Positions 23,061-34,687 of a stretch of DNA of 64,000 nt are shown here, in pieces (within the stretch, counting starts at the first letter, position 1; each line of letters starts with the position of its first letter). The stretch is taken from contig JAAEAF010006122.1 in NCBI GenBank assembly GCA_011037195.1, positions 1-64,000 on the forward strand, given 5' to 3'. The translations under genes and the position numbers were made by a program. Source of the stretch: Triatoma infestans. Its lineage: Eukaryota > Arthropoda > Insecta > Hemiptera > Reduviidae. The notes beneath the pieces are model-generated. The model was not told where the DNA came from. It did not search any database and saw only the letters and a list, made by a program, of their open reading frames with translations.

Positions 23061-23396
23061 CTCCCACCTACCAAACCAGTTTTTTTTAATTTTAAAATTA
23101 CACTCTCTTCATTTCAATCTTCTCAACGTGCACATCTCTCTCCTACCCTAATGGTATCTTCATATTTTTCACTTTCTTTTACTGTTAATAATGGTCATTG
23201 CTTTTAATTAACTGTTACTTCTGTGTTATAATTTCTTGTTTTTAATATTTTATGTTCACTCTCTTTTGTTAATATTTCTTCAATTATTTTTGTTGTTGTT
23301 GGTTCTTTTCTTCTTTTATTTTTATAAATCTATGCATTTTTCCTTTTTACAGTATTTTGTAATAATCTAACTTTTCCCGGATAAATGTTACAGAGC

Positions 23397-23435
23397 TCCT
23401 CAAGAAGGTCATCCAATGGTACCCGAAACGTATAG
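23397..23435 (+). ncRNA. hammerhead-like motif at Penelope 3' end
   Basis: CTCAAGA (one change from CTGAAGA), a GGTC...GGTACC stem II region, GAAA, and a minimal ACGT stem III with GTA at the cleavage position. The same tail occurs on the minus strand at 60655-60740, there with TTGAAGAAGG and GGTACCTGAAAC. Catalysis is doubtful because of the core change. Confidence 0.5.
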
Positions 23436-23474
23436 CCCATAAAGAATTCTTTTTTCTTTAAAAATTTTTTCTGG

Positions 23475-23885
23475 TCATTGCAGTATAAAGCATCTCCTTA
23501 TAATAGTGAATTTCTTTAATTAGTTTAGTATAATCATAGTTGTCCACTTGCAACAGTTTTTTATCTATACTCCCCACTTCTCTAATTCTAACTGTACTCC
23601 ATTTCTCATTCATAATACGCTTAACAATAGTCATTCACACCAATTTGTAAATATTATCATATAATTGTAAATATTTGTTGTACATAGTTAATTCTTTCTT
23701 CTTCTTTTTAAATTACCAATTTTTTTTTTTAAATTAATTAATTAATTTTGAATCATTGTACATATTTTTATTAATTTTTCAATAGTAATCTTTTATTTCC
23801 TTTTTATATAATTATTTTTATTTTATCTTACTTTTTTTTCCCCCCTACTTATATCTATGTTGATAATATTTATTTATTATTTATC
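23475..23885. other. T-rich spacer, nothing recognised
   Basis: Lies between the Penelope relic and the Jockey element; low-complexity T/A runs, no gene. Confidence 0.5.
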
Positions 23886-23901
23886 ATTCATCACAATGTA
23901 A

Positions 23902-25175
23902 ATGGGCTTAAGTGACGACACTTACATTGGTGGCTCGTCTCGACATCGAAGAAGCGTACCTATACAAAAGGTAACTCTCCAAAAAAATCTAAAAAGTCAC
24001 GACCACCAAAACGATGGTGACAACACGCGCTGCGGCCAAACAGCAGGAATGCATACGAAATGTACCACTACCACCGCTGATCAATTCCTCGCCAAGCATA
24101 TAGCTGAACGTCACTGCACCTCCGGGAGTACTTACACCCAACCCCTTCTCACCTCTAGCCCAAGATGAAACAATGGAAACCGCACCTATTACTAAAACAC
24201 CAAAAACTCTCAATCCACCGCCTATTTACGTCAAGAACGTAAAAAGATACGCAACCCTCTGCGAGGCCTTAACATGAGTAGTAGGTCAAGATTCGTTCTC
24301 TTGCAAAGCACGCATCACAGACCTGATCGTCAATGCCACGACTGTGGAAAGTTACAGAAGCATTAAAAGATATTTAAAAGAGCACAACGCTGAATACCAC
24401 ACCTTCCAACTGGAAGAAGATAAGGCATACCGCATTGTCATCAGATACCTTCACCAGAGCACACCAATTGAGTTAATAAAAAAGGAACTCAGAGAATTGG
24501 TCACATTGTCCGCAATATTACACCAGTCATACATCCGGCACTAAACAAACTCTTCCACTATTTTTCGTCGACTTAGAAACCCGTCCTAACAACAATGAAG
24601 TATTCGACATAGATGTTCTTTGCTATAGCAGAGTTAAAGTTGAAGAGCCCCACAAACAAAGACACATTGCCCAGTGCAAGCGTTGTCAAGAGTAAGGGCA
24701 CACTCGCTCCTACTGCCAGCACAAACCGAAATGCGTCAAATGCGCTGGTGACCACCTATCATCAGACTGTAGCAAACCATGAAATACACCAGGCAAATGC
24801 GCTTTATGCATTGATGACCACGTCGCTTCCTACAGAGGCTGCATCTTTCAGAACTGCAGCGAACCAGAAGGACACCAGTCTTCGAGCATCCCTCTGCTCA
24901 AAGAAGAGCTGAGTCCAACAACTATTCGCCTCATCTCAACAAAAATAACTTCCCACTACTAAAACCTAGTCAACCATTAGTCAAAAATGTAACTTTTGCG
25001 CAGATGGTTGCGGGTCCTTCGGCCCAACGAAATTGCCCTCCACCTCTCATTCCCTCTTCATCCGGCGATATCGCCACGATACTGAATTCATTCCTATCCG
25101 ATTTTAAATCCCTTATCACGCCCCTGATAACCCTCCTCACTTCAGTGGTTAACCACCTCCTTCCCAGCCGCGTCC
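23902..25175 (+). pseudogene. Jockey ORF1 (gag-like, zinc knuckles)
   Basis: The RNA-binding protein of Jockey-type LINEs, which packages element RNA. An RRM-like/PRE_C2HC-type region appears as VESYRSIKRYLKEHNAEYHT (near 24340), followed by FQLEEDKAYRIVIRYLH and TPIELIKKELREL. Then come three cysteine knuckles: CKRCQE-GHTRSYC (C-x2-C-x4-H-x4-C, with a stop in place of one residue, near 24680), CVKCAGDHLSSDC (near 24735) and CALCIDDHVASYRGC (near 24800). A Pro/Ser-rich tail leads to the start of ORF2. Frameshifts are scattered through it. The 66-codon frame at 24344 is the best-preserved part. This gag architecture is the main reason to think of an arthropod. Confidence 0.85.
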
Positions 25176-25179
25176 CTTA

Positions 25180-27837
25180 ATGCCTCTTAAGTTACACTCC
25201 CTCTCCATACTCCTCTGGAATGCGAACGGACTGAACCAACGTACCCGAGAACTGGACATATTTCTACATGACAATCGCATAGACGTAGCCTTAATAACTG
25301 AAACTCACTTCACTGACAGAACTCGATTTCATATCCCCAATTATACAACTTACAAGACGACCTGACGGAACAGCACACGGTGGATCCGCAATACTCATCC
25401 GCAATTCCTTATCACATTCCCTAATTCCTTTCATTCCGACTTCTTATCTCCAGCCAACCGTGATATCTCTACTTGCGGAACCCTTCTCCTATACAATAGC
25501 CGCTGTATACTGCCCGCCGAACCACACTATCCATCATAATGATTTTCTCTCCTTTTCTTCCCTCGGTCCTCGCTTTATATGCGGTGGTGACTACAACGCC
25601 AAACACCCCAGATGGGGCAGCCGAGTGGCTAATCCACGTGGCAGACAACTGCTAAGCGCCCTCTCCCAAACAAACTATCCCTACTTACTGGCCATCTTCT
25701 CCTCGCAAGCGCCCTGAGCTCCTCGATTTCTTTATAAGCTCGATAACTTCCTTTCTACAGACACCTTTGCCCTCCACGATCTATCTTCCGACCACAGCCC
25801 TGTTATCCTAACCCTTGAACTTCACCCCAAATTAACCCCTCCTCGACCAACCCTCATAAACGGCCATATAGACTGGGACTTATTCCGAGACAACTTAACT
25901 CAAAAACTCAACTTAAACGTTCCTCTGAAGACACCTGCACAAGTAGACAACAACGTCGAATTACTAACTAAGTCTATACAACAAGTATCTGGCACTCCAC
26001 AACGACTGCACACCATTCCCGGACAACATCCATTCCCTATAGTTTACCTCTACATATTACTCTGAAGCGACGTGCGAGGGCACGGTGGCATCGCACTCGT
26101 TATCCCTCAGACAAAAGGTTACTTAACCAACTCACTGACCAATTACATAAATACTATAACCAACTCACTGACCAATACTCCCCATATACGCTTTCTCTTA
26201 CAACCCAAGACAATTCACTCTGGAACGCTACCAGAAAAATACTAAAATATATCAAATCTTCACATCCACTTCGACAGACTGATGGCACATGGGCTAAATC
26301 CGATGACGATAAAGCTCATTGCTTCGCCCTCTACCTCTCCCAACTTTTTACTCCCCATCCTGATATAGAAGACCCCCTACATGCCGAAAACATCACCAAA
26401 GAGATTGACATCCCACTTCCACTTTTTCCTCCGCCAAAACTTATTACTCCAAAAGATGTAAGGCTAGCCATTCGAAATCTACCCAAAAGAAAATGCCCTG
26501 GGTATGACCTAATCACCCCCCATATTCTTTTTCAGCTCCCACCCAAGGCTGTCATTTTTCTTACATACCTGTACAACGCTATCCTTAGAACGACTCACTT
26601 TCCTACCCTCTGGAAATTTTCCTCTATCCCCATGATCCTTAAACCTAATAAACCCCCATTCCCCTACTTCCTATCGACCTATCAGCTTACTTCCGTTACT
26701 TGGAAAAATTTTTGAAAAACTCCTACTATCCCGTCTCCAAACTTTCATAAATCCACTTTCCTTCATACCTAACCACCAATTTGGATTCCGTAACTGTCAC
26801 TCTACCATCCATCAGGCACATAGAGTTGTAGACATCACCGCTACCTCCCTTGAGCAGAAACATTACGGCCCGGCAGTTTTTCTTGACATCTGTCAGGCTT
26901 TCGATCGGGTTTGGTAGCCGGGTTTATTGTGGAAACTCAAGGGCATCCTCCCCTCCACATACTACCTCACCCTTAAATCATATCTCTCCCATCGCCATTT
27001 CCTGGTTGTCCAAGGCACTTCCTTTTCTCCTATATATCCCATCCTCGCTGGCGTCCCACAGGGGAGCATACTTGCTCTTCTTTTATTGACAATATACACG
27101 GCCGATCTCCCATTACATCCCAACACTACCACTTTCACCTTTGCCGATGATACGGCTATCCTTTCCTCTAATAGTGATCCCGTCATGGCTAATCGCCATC
27201 TTCAAACCCACCTCAATGTCCTCGAACCCTGGCTCCGCAAGTGGAGAATCAAGGTTTTTCAGCACATAGTCTTCACCTTAAACCGAAAAACCCTTCCCGC
27301 CATTCAATTTAACCATAATTTTCTCCCAATCGTAACTCAAATCCACTATCTCTGACTCCACCTAGACAGACCCTCATACTCGACTCAAATGAACTAAACT
27401 ACCGATATAGAATGTTAAAAAAACTACTAGACAACAAACGCTCAAAACATACACTTCACAACAAAAGACAACTGTATAATTCTCTACTAGCTCCTATTTG
27501 GACATACAGACTCGAATTATACGGGACTGCCAAAAACACAAACCTGTACCGCATTCAATCCCTACAGTCTAAAATTTTACGCACCATCGTCAATGCTCCC
27601 TTCTACATCTCTAACCTCTTTATCCACACTGACCTAAAAATTCCCTTCGTCTCCACTTTAGCCAAATCCCGCTACCTAAAATTCCATTCCAAATTATCTT
27701 CTCATTCCAATCCCCTAATCCAAGCCCTCTGTATTTCCACTCTCCCCAGAACCCCCAAGACGACTAAGGCGTCGATGGCCGCGCGACCATCTAAATACAT
27801 AACGACGGCTGTCTTGAGATACAGTCGTATACACTAA
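25180..27837 (+). pseudogene. Jockey ORF2 (endonuclease-reverse transcriptase)
   Basis: Starts at ATG 25180. Apurinic-type endonuclease motifs are LLWNANGLNQR, ALITETHF with the catalytic Glu, GGDYNAKHPRWGS (near 25585) and SSDHSPVIL with the catalytic His (near 25790). The reverse transcriptase follows with NLPKRKCPGYDLI (near 26480), a frameshifted core, GVPQGSILALLLL (near 27052) and FADDTAIL (near 27140) with both catalytic Asp residues intact. After that come PWLRKWRIKVF, a break, and the C-terminal IVNAPFYISN block in the 141-codon frame 27412-27837. At least five frameshifts or stops are visible, so the element cannot move on its own. Length fits a complete Jockey ORF2. Confidence 0.9.
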
Positions 27838-28019
27838 GGCCATAATGGCGTATTACGACTGCTATCGCTGGATAGCCGTCGTTCACAACTTCAAGCCAGG
27901 GTGTGCGCGCTAGCGCATATTTTCATTTCATTATTCATCTGCTTTACTTGTTGCATGGTTACTGTGCTGTGTAAAAATCTTTAAATAAAAAAAAATAATA
28001 AAACGTTCCATCAGCCGAA

Positions 28020-28145
28020 CGGTAACAACTTTTTGGACAGAATTGGTCAGCCAGAAGTACTACTTTATTGAATGTGTTTTTCAGTTTTTTGGAATTTTCT
28101 CAAACACGTCTGCAACGAGATAGGTTAGAATGTGAAATTTTAAGA
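28020..28145 (+). repeat. repeat R fragment, copy D
   Basis: Diverged fragment with AGTACTACTTTATTGAAT, TTTTTCAGTTTTTTGGAATT and TTCTCAAA as in R. Short and uncertain. Confidence 0.4.
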
Positions 28146-28740
28146 GAAAAATTGATGAAAGAAAAAAAAACAACACAACGTAGTAAAATTACTTTTCTGG
28201 TTGGTAGATTTTGAACGAAACGTTCGTCTCGGGTGCAATGGTGGAACTAAAAGCAATATAAGTTTGAGCTTCCCGCCAGTTTTAAAAGCTCCGATTAAAA
28301 TATCGAGCACCATTTTAGAGAGGGAAATTAAAACATCTTTCATCAAGTTCCCTTAAAATTCATCATGTTAATTCAATTCAGTCATGTACTTAAAAATAGT
28401 TTTACTGATCAAGTAAGTAATCTCCTCTTATCAGAATCATACCATGTTTTCAAGTTCAGAAATACAATTTAATTAATTATTAACTTGGATTATATTAAAT
28501 CTTCCAATCAAAATAGTGTTATCAGTTTATATTTATCCATTGTGTTGAACAGCCACCTCCATATGAGATTGTGCATGAATGCCCCACAATAGTTATCTGA
28601 CCGCCTCTGGTCTGTTTCTGTTGTAAACATCTGCTGTTTGTACAGTGAATCTTAATTACTCAATTGTAAACAGACTTAGCATAAATTAACTTTGTAATGA
28701 TTCCAAATGGTTAATTAATTAGCTGTTTTACTGAAGCGTG
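28146..28740. other. AT-rich, nothing recognised
   Basis: No motif recognised. Confidence 0.45.
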
Positions 28741-28741
28741 T

Positions 28742-28873
28742 GGAATTACTCATATAATTAATTTTCTTTGTTTCGATGTATCATGGAGTTAGGTCAATAG
28801 ATTAGCAATAAATTATTTCGAGAGTCTATATTTCGGCCGATTTTTCTGCCAGGGCTATACATTAAAGCAAACA
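28742..28873 (-). repeat. hammerhead-like module type 3, minus arm
   Basis: The minus strand reads TATAGCCCTGGCAGAAAAAT, then CGGCCGAAATATAG, and after about 60 bp ends in CGAAACAAAGAAAA. It matches 29925-30052 on the plus strand along its length. The CTGATGA core has been deleted in this arm. Confidence 0.65.
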
Positions 28874-29065
28874 TAACATAAAAATTAACTGTTGTGCGTA
28901 GTATATTATATACTATTTACAATAAGTTAAGTTTGTATATACCTTTGATGGTTAAATTAAAACGATTTTTATGATTATATAGGATGAAGAAATTGTGATG
29001 GTTTTTGATAGTTGCAAGCATGTAGAAGCCAACTGTAGTCATTAATGTCAATACATTGCCCCCCC

Positions 29066-29283
29066 CCCAAGAGATATGACCTGAAAGATCTATTGTGCCT
29101 TCTCATTGCACTGACGGTCTCTGAGCAGTATTTTCTAGCTACAGACATCACTGCCCATCACCGCAAAGTGAGCTGTAGACGCTTCTAGGAAGAGAAATTC
29201 TAAGGGCAGCATTGCTAGATACGAACCCGGTACCTCCGCGTTGCTAGACCAGCGCGCTACCATTGTGCTAATCCCTTCCCTTT
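29066..29283 (-). mobile_element. tRNA-derived SINE copy, minus strand
   Basis: The minus strand begins GGGAAGGGATTAGCACAATGG and holds a B-box-like GGTACCGGGTTCGTATC in degenerate form. The body has CCTAGAAGCGTCTACAGCTC, GGTGATGGGCAG and GCACAATAGATC. It lies between the two arms of an inverted hammerhead pair. Confidence 0.8.
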
Positions 29284-29299
29284 CCAGCCTTCAATAATA

Positions 29300-29920
29300 A
29301 AGATTCATCCAAAATGCCAAATACAACAACCATATTTTGATTGTTATTTGATTTGAACAAAACTAGAATATGGACACAGAATATAATTTTAAAAAAAGAA
29401 AATTCACACAAGTGGTTCACATATCAAAAGATAAAAATAATAAAACCTAAAAAGATAAAACCTATATTCAAATATTCAGTTCAATTTATATAATAAATAT
29501 AATACAATAGCATTGATAACCAAAAATATTCTATATCCGAAATATTCTAATATTACAAACATGATATGTAAGAAAATAAGTTGATTTTAATGTAATTACT
29601 TTTGTCTGTATATATTCATACATAAATCGATGTAATGACAATAGTTTCATAATCTGGACACCAGTTGCAAAGAAACTTTCATTACTATACATGTAGGTTT
29701 CTATAGGTTCTTAATATTATGTCAAATATAGGATAGTAGCTCAATATTATAAAATAGTGCATTATAATCGTGATACATATATTATAAGAAAATCATAATT
29801 AATTCAACTATCAAACATGTACACAAACTTATAAAACCAATTTATAACTCCTACTTATTGTAGTTATAATAAATAGTGTTTATTATAACTACAATATTTT
29901 GATTTTAATGTTGTGTTTGC
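29300..29920. other. AT-rich, nothing recognised
   Basis: No motif recognised; AGTTATAATAAA and its complement near 29860-29895 form a small palindrome. Confidence 0.45.
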
Positions 29921-29924
29921 GTTA

Positions 29925-30052
29925 TTGTATAGCCCTGATGAAGACAGAAAATTCTGCCGAAATATAGCCTCATGGAAGTAATTGATTAATATATTGGGCC
30001 TAACACCACGTAATTCCGAAACAAAGAAAACCATTCTCTAAAGGCTAACGAT
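29925..30052 (+). ncRNA. hammerhead-like module type 3, plus arm
   Basis: CTGATGA at 29935-29941, stem II CAGA/TCTG with loop AAAT, GAAA at 29959-29962, then a self-complementary AUAU stem III and a UA cleavage position. Stem I is weak: G-C pairs next to the core, then a mismatch. It is inverted relative to 28742-28873. Spacing and core fit a minimal type I hammerhead; activity is uncertain. Confidence 0.5.
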
Positions 30053-30059
30053 AGAAATT

Positions 30060-31730
30060 TTACATATATAATTAATTTACCGAGTTTTGTACGTAAAGTT
30101 GGTTTTAAACTAAATTATTTGTTTGAATATATATATGTGTTTACATTTTCAATGCAGATTTTTGTTAAAAATAATTCGTTACTAAATTTTCAAGGCTGAG
30201 GTTATTCTGTATTTGGTTTAACGGAAACTACAATTTTAAGTGTGTGTGTGTGTGTGTGTGTGTTTTACCCTTAGTGTAAAGGTTTCCAAACTTTTCCAAT
30301 CATTGAATCATTGACAAGCTGCAAAGGTTTTGCGTAAATCTTTATTGATTGTTTTGAACAAATTACCTCAACAGAAGAAAATATTCGAAATTTGTGTCTT
30401 TCACTTATACGTTGCAAAAGTTAATTTTATCAAACGAGTAAATGTTATATATTTGTCTCTCCTTACATGCTAGTTTCAAAGGATGAGTAACATCATTAGT
30501 TTTCCCGACTAAGCCAGTGCGATAAGATACTTCACTTCTCCTTCATCTAAATATTCGACGTGACTGATATGCCTGAAGTTTATAATCATGTTAGAAAGGC
30601 TAGCCAAAATAGATCCTCTTGAAAAACATTGGATGAAGGATTTAGGAATGATTCAGTCTCTGACTTCTCAGTAATTGATTATTTTTTAGAATTTCATTGA
30701 GAATTTCCCTCAAATTTGATGATTTTTTTCTGTTCCACGTCTTTTTCTTTTTTTTTTTGCGGAATCCCTACAGGTATTAGTGGAATTTATCGTTCATTCG
30801 TAAATGTCATAGCATATCTCCTATTATAACATATTTTGTAGATATGCATTGTAATAAAAGAGGGTTTCTGGTAAATTATATAGGAGAGATTGAACGGCAC
30901 GAAAGTAATTGAAACAGAAAAAGCTTTTAAGATATTATATATATATGTAATATATAATATATATATATATATATGTAATATAATATTAAAGTTTAACACA
31001 GTGTGATTCAACAGATTCAATTACAGTCACGCAGCGTTACAAGACAGGCATGGAAGATATTACAGTGGAAGAGTAGCTTCCAGTTGATTTATCAACATTA
31101 CGGAGGATTACCTTTCATAAGGGAAGTTTATTCCTGGTTGGTGTCCGTATATCGTGTGTTTGTTTATGTGTTAGTTTGTAACATCTCTCATTTATTAGGG
31201 TTTAATGTTAGTAGTGGTTGTATAGGGCCGCTAAAGTTGCTTAAGGCCAAGATATTGTGGCATTGTTGCAAAAGATGATATTTCAGAGTGGAGCCACACC
31301 TCATTCCCTCTTACTTGCATTTCATTCTACCAAGCTGGCAGTGATATAAACAGTCATACGTAAAACTCATATTCTTCAATTGATGTTTCAGATTTTTAGT
31401 AAATAATTGTTTTTAAAAAATCTTAAGAAAATAATAATAGAAATAGAGCATTATGTAGAATCACATCGCCCTAATTTTTTATTCAGAATATTTGATCCCA
31501 AACGGTCAATAGAAAATTGTTGCATTTTATGCCAGAATGGTTTTATGCCTTTTTGTGTTAGGGTAATTGTCAGGAAAAAAATGTGAGCCAGTGATCTTTG
31601 GATGAAGAGCCGATTAACCTTAATTAAAATTGGAACAGTCTTTGAAATTTTTAAAGCGAACTTTTTTTTTGCTGTTTGACGTATAGTCATTCTTGAAATA
31701 ATGGGCAAAGATTTTTTTTTTTTTTAATTT
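30060..31730. other. AT-rich, nothing recognised
   Basis: No gene is seen. A (TG)n tract lies at 30241-30261 and TA-rich palindromic runs at 30935-30985. Confidence 0.45.
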
Positions 31731-31735
31731 AATGG

Positions 31736-31820
31736 GCGCCGCCATGTATGTTCATTGGCGGATTGGAGCCTTCTCAATCTACTGCTGGCCTACTGACACT
31801 GTCCTATTGCCAGCGATTCA
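31736..31820 (-). mobile_element. SINE tail fragment, minus strand
   Basis: TTGGCGGATTGGAGCCTTCT and CACTGTCCTATTGCCAG match the tail of the SINE copies at 48775 and 60386. The tRNA head is absent. Confidence 0.55.
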
Positions 31821-33090
31821 TTTGTTATTATTCTTTTAACTACGGTAAAAAGGAAAAAGTATCTTCGCGACGAATTTTGAAACTTAGGTTTTACCTGGAA
31901 AAACTTGTTTTTAAGTTGCCAGAAAATTGCGAAAAAAAAATTAATGAATGGTCTAAATACATGTATTTATTTTGTGTATGTACGTATGAGTAGGATGATT
32001 AAAAAAAATGTAGGAAGTCTATCTTGATAAACTTAAGGATTTCCATTAAGTTTTCGATCAATACCATCAACTGTCAGTGCGTTTTCCAGATATTTTTTTT
32101 TTTTATCTGAGGCACGAAGATAGTGAACAGTTACAGACGTTGAAACGTACGTTTGCTTTTCCATCTGCTCAGTAAGTGGTTGGACGTTAAGCCCGCCTGA
32201 AAATAATCATTACTTTGCTATTTAATTTCAATTATGCACAATTGAAACCTTTTCTCAGGAAAATAGATTTTAGGCAGGTTATTATGGAATAGGATTGACT
32301 TGAAGCTTGCCTCTAAAATAATCCTTCGTGCGCCGCAAGCGATTCTCGAAGTTTTTTTCCGATCCTCTACATCTCCAAGATAAATGCTCCCTCCTGTTAT
32401 TCAAAACACACAGTTCATATACAGGGCTGCACAAATGTATAATGTATTAAGTTTCAATGCAACAAATTTTGTAATTTTATGGTAAATAGACTACAACAGA
32501 AATAAAAAACAATATAGTTTAACGAAAATATCTTGAATATCGAAATGAGTGCGCTAAAAGTGGTGTGTGTACAGTCAAAGCGAAGAAGTCATAAGAGAAA
32601 ATGTCAGAAACTTTGCTTGTCACTTACTATTTTTGGCGTGCGGTTAATCTTTATTTCTGATTTCAGCATTATATATAGTACATTGAACCCGTAGGTATTC
32701 GATGACTTTCATATTCTTTCACTAAAATCTGCCTTAGTCCTTCAGTTGCTGCGGAGGTTCAAGAAATTTTCGTTCGATCTATAAGAATGTATTTTATCTG
32801 GGATTTTATGCGTCCTTAGCATCCATATTAATGTTGTACCTGACCGGTTTCGTCATATATAATGTTATGTTTTGGGGGGGGGGGGAAATAAATTAAATTA
32901 GGTATGTTAATTAATAATTAATTATTATAATTCATATTTAGAATCTTCTCTAAAGGGATCTCGTGAGAAGGGGTCTGTGTTGTTATCTGAATTGAGTAAG
33001 GGATAAAAAATAAGCAGAAAATAAACATAAAAAGCCAACCACCACAACAACTAAGATAGCACTATAGAGGAAAACCCTAAAAGCCTCATT
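31821..33090. other. AT-rich, one possible hammerhead tail
   Basis: No gene is seen. On the minus strand at about 32828-32850, GACGAAACCGGTCAGGTAC matches the 3' half of the type 1 hammerhead module. A G12 run lies at 32874-32885. Confidence 0.4.
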
Positions 33091-33094
33091 AAAT

Positions 33095-33642
33095 TGCTTT
33101 ACCCGGAGAAATGTTTCAAATAAAAATTGTAGCTCATTAAATGTGTAAATCACGTAATTAGTTCATAGAAAACTGTTGGAACCATTTATTAAACATAAAT
33201 AGCAGAAAAAAACTGAAATACTTTTTAGCCAGAATACACTTCTGGTCATCCATTTTTCTTCAAACTAGGAATTTCAACAACATAATTAATTCTAGTTAAT
33301 ATTATTTAGATGATAAAATTCTCTACTGCAATAGCACTTAACCCCACCACTCCCCCAAAAAGTTCCGTTAAATGAATTTTCCCGGAAAAAAGACACAAAT
33401 GTAAGTTGTATCTCTTTATTGTGTACCTGCCTTAAATGTATTTTCCCAGAGTTAAGAAAATCGTTATAGCCATTTATAAGTAAAAAAAACAACAAAAAAC
33501 AAAAAAACATTCAATAAAGTGGTACATCCGGTTGAGGAATTTTTATAGATAACTTACTGTCAGATTTCATGGTGATACCTAAATGGAATTCCAAGTTTGA
33601 ACTTTCTACGATTTTTCGTATTTGAGATATACCGTTTATATA
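33095..33642 (-). repeat. repeat R, copy E left part
   Basis: Two R subrepeats with GAGAAATGTTTCAAATAAAA, CCACCACTCCCCCAAAA and GTGGTACATCCGGTTGAGG, then ATGGTGATACCTAAATGGAA. It is cut at 33642 by the DD41D mariner and resumes at 35463. Confidence 0.8.
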
Positions 33643-33984
33643 TATAGGGTGACCAGAGTTATATGCTCCACCCACTTTTTTTTTAAACGGCGGGAAATTT
33701 CGAAAAAATAGAAACCACGTATTTAATCATTTTTAGTCTAGTTTATTTTCAGTGATTGATCAATTTTTTTAAACCCCAATATCCCGAGATACAGCATCCA
33801 ACTTTTTTTTTCAAATGGAACATTATATTTTTTTTTGCATATTTTTATAGTACTTGAGCCTCTAAAAAAAAAAAAAAAATTTTAAATCGGTTAGGTTTTT
33901 CAAAAGTTATGGTAATTTAAAATATGAAAAACAAATTTCAGTATAATGTCAAAATTACCTTATTTTTTCTTTAAAGAAGCTCTT

Positions 33985-34175
33985 CAAACTGGGCACCATC
34001 AACGGATAGGCAAGCCAAAGCTCTGGACTCCCACGCTATGTTTGTAACAGCACTTAGGTGGCAAAGTCAGCATCTAGGCAGGCTATAGTTATTCGACGTT
34101 CCAGATCTTCGATTGAAGCCACGGGATTAAGGTTTACTGTACACTTTATTTTTTAGATATCCCCACAAAAAATGG
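33985..34175 (-). pseudogene. inverted copy of transposase 3' end
   Basis: Read on the minus strand from 34174 this gives FLWGYLKNKVYS, then after frame breaks ASIEDLERRITIACLDADFA and a final FEELL-like end near 33990. This is the natural C-terminus that the right arm lacks. It shows that the left terminus came from the 3' end of a related element. Confidence 0.75.
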
Positions 34176-34194
34176 ACAAAAAATGCACAATTTG

Positions 34195-34687
34195 ATGGAC
34201 TGATGAATCAAAGTTTACCAACAATGGCCTTCTTAATCGTTGGAACTTTACAATATGGGCAGAAGAAAATCCACAAGTTACCTTCGCCACACGCCATCAG
34301 GTTGTTTTTTCTACAAACGTTTGGTGTGGAGTTTTAGGAAACCAACTAATCGGCCCATACTTCTACAGAGGGAACTTAACTGGTGAAAGGTATCTAACTT
34401 TTTTAAGAGACATTTTGCCAGTTCTGCTTGAAGATGTCCCTCTAAAACGTCGGCTAGATATGTATTTTCAACAAGAAGGTTGCCCGGCACATAATGCGAG
34501 AGTTGTTCGACGTTACCTGGACAGAAATTTCCACGAAAAGTGGTTAGGAACTCATGGTCCGATCCAATGGCCACCTCGATCTCCGGACTTAACCCCAATG
34601 GACTATTTTTTGTGGGGATATCTAAAAAATAAAGTGTACAGTAACCTTAATCAGTTGAACAGCTTCTTTAAAAAAAAAATAAGGTAA
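34195..34687 (+). pseudogene. DD41D mariner transposase, N-terminus missing
   Basis: An open stretch of 164 codons starting with WTDESKF, the first catalytic Asp, immediately after the junction with the inverted left arm. It continues through WCGVLGNQLIGPYFYRGNLT and LDMYFQQEGCPAHNARVV, where the second catalytic Asp has become Glu. WPPRSPDLTPMDYFLWGYL carries the third Asp. There are 41 residues between the second and third acidic positions, the spacing of the DD41D (rosa-type) mariners. The DNA-binding N-terminal half is absent and the C-terminus is deleted relative to the copy in the left arm. The protein would be inactive. Confidence 0.88.

Larger units (their letters stand above)
21484..23470 (+). 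mobile_element. Penelope-like element, defective
   Basis: A coding relic (21619-23060) with Penelope reverse transcriptase and GIY-YIG-like endonuclease blocks. At 23397-23435 it is followed by a hammerhead-like motif CTCAAGA...GAAACGTA and AATTCTTTTTTCTTT. A second possible hammerhead relic lies upstream at 21484-21530 (a CTCGAAGA...GAAA pattern plus a GCCCTC/GAGGGC hairpin). Penelope elements are known to carry hammerhead motifs in their terminal repeats. The N-terminal third of the usual protein is missing. Confidence 0.75.
23890..27998 (+). mobile_element. Jockey-clade LINE, nearly full length, degenerate
   Basis: A cytosine-rich plus strand that stands out from its AT-rich surroundings. 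It has ORF1 (gag-like with cysteine knuckles), ORF2 (endonuclease and reverse transcriptase) and a 3' end with AAATAAAAAAAAATAATAAAA near 27980-28000. All the domains expected of a Jockey element are present in order, but both ORFs contain stops and frameshifts. The 4550-5441 fragment belongs to a sister copy. The exact 5' end is uncertain. Confidence 0.88.
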
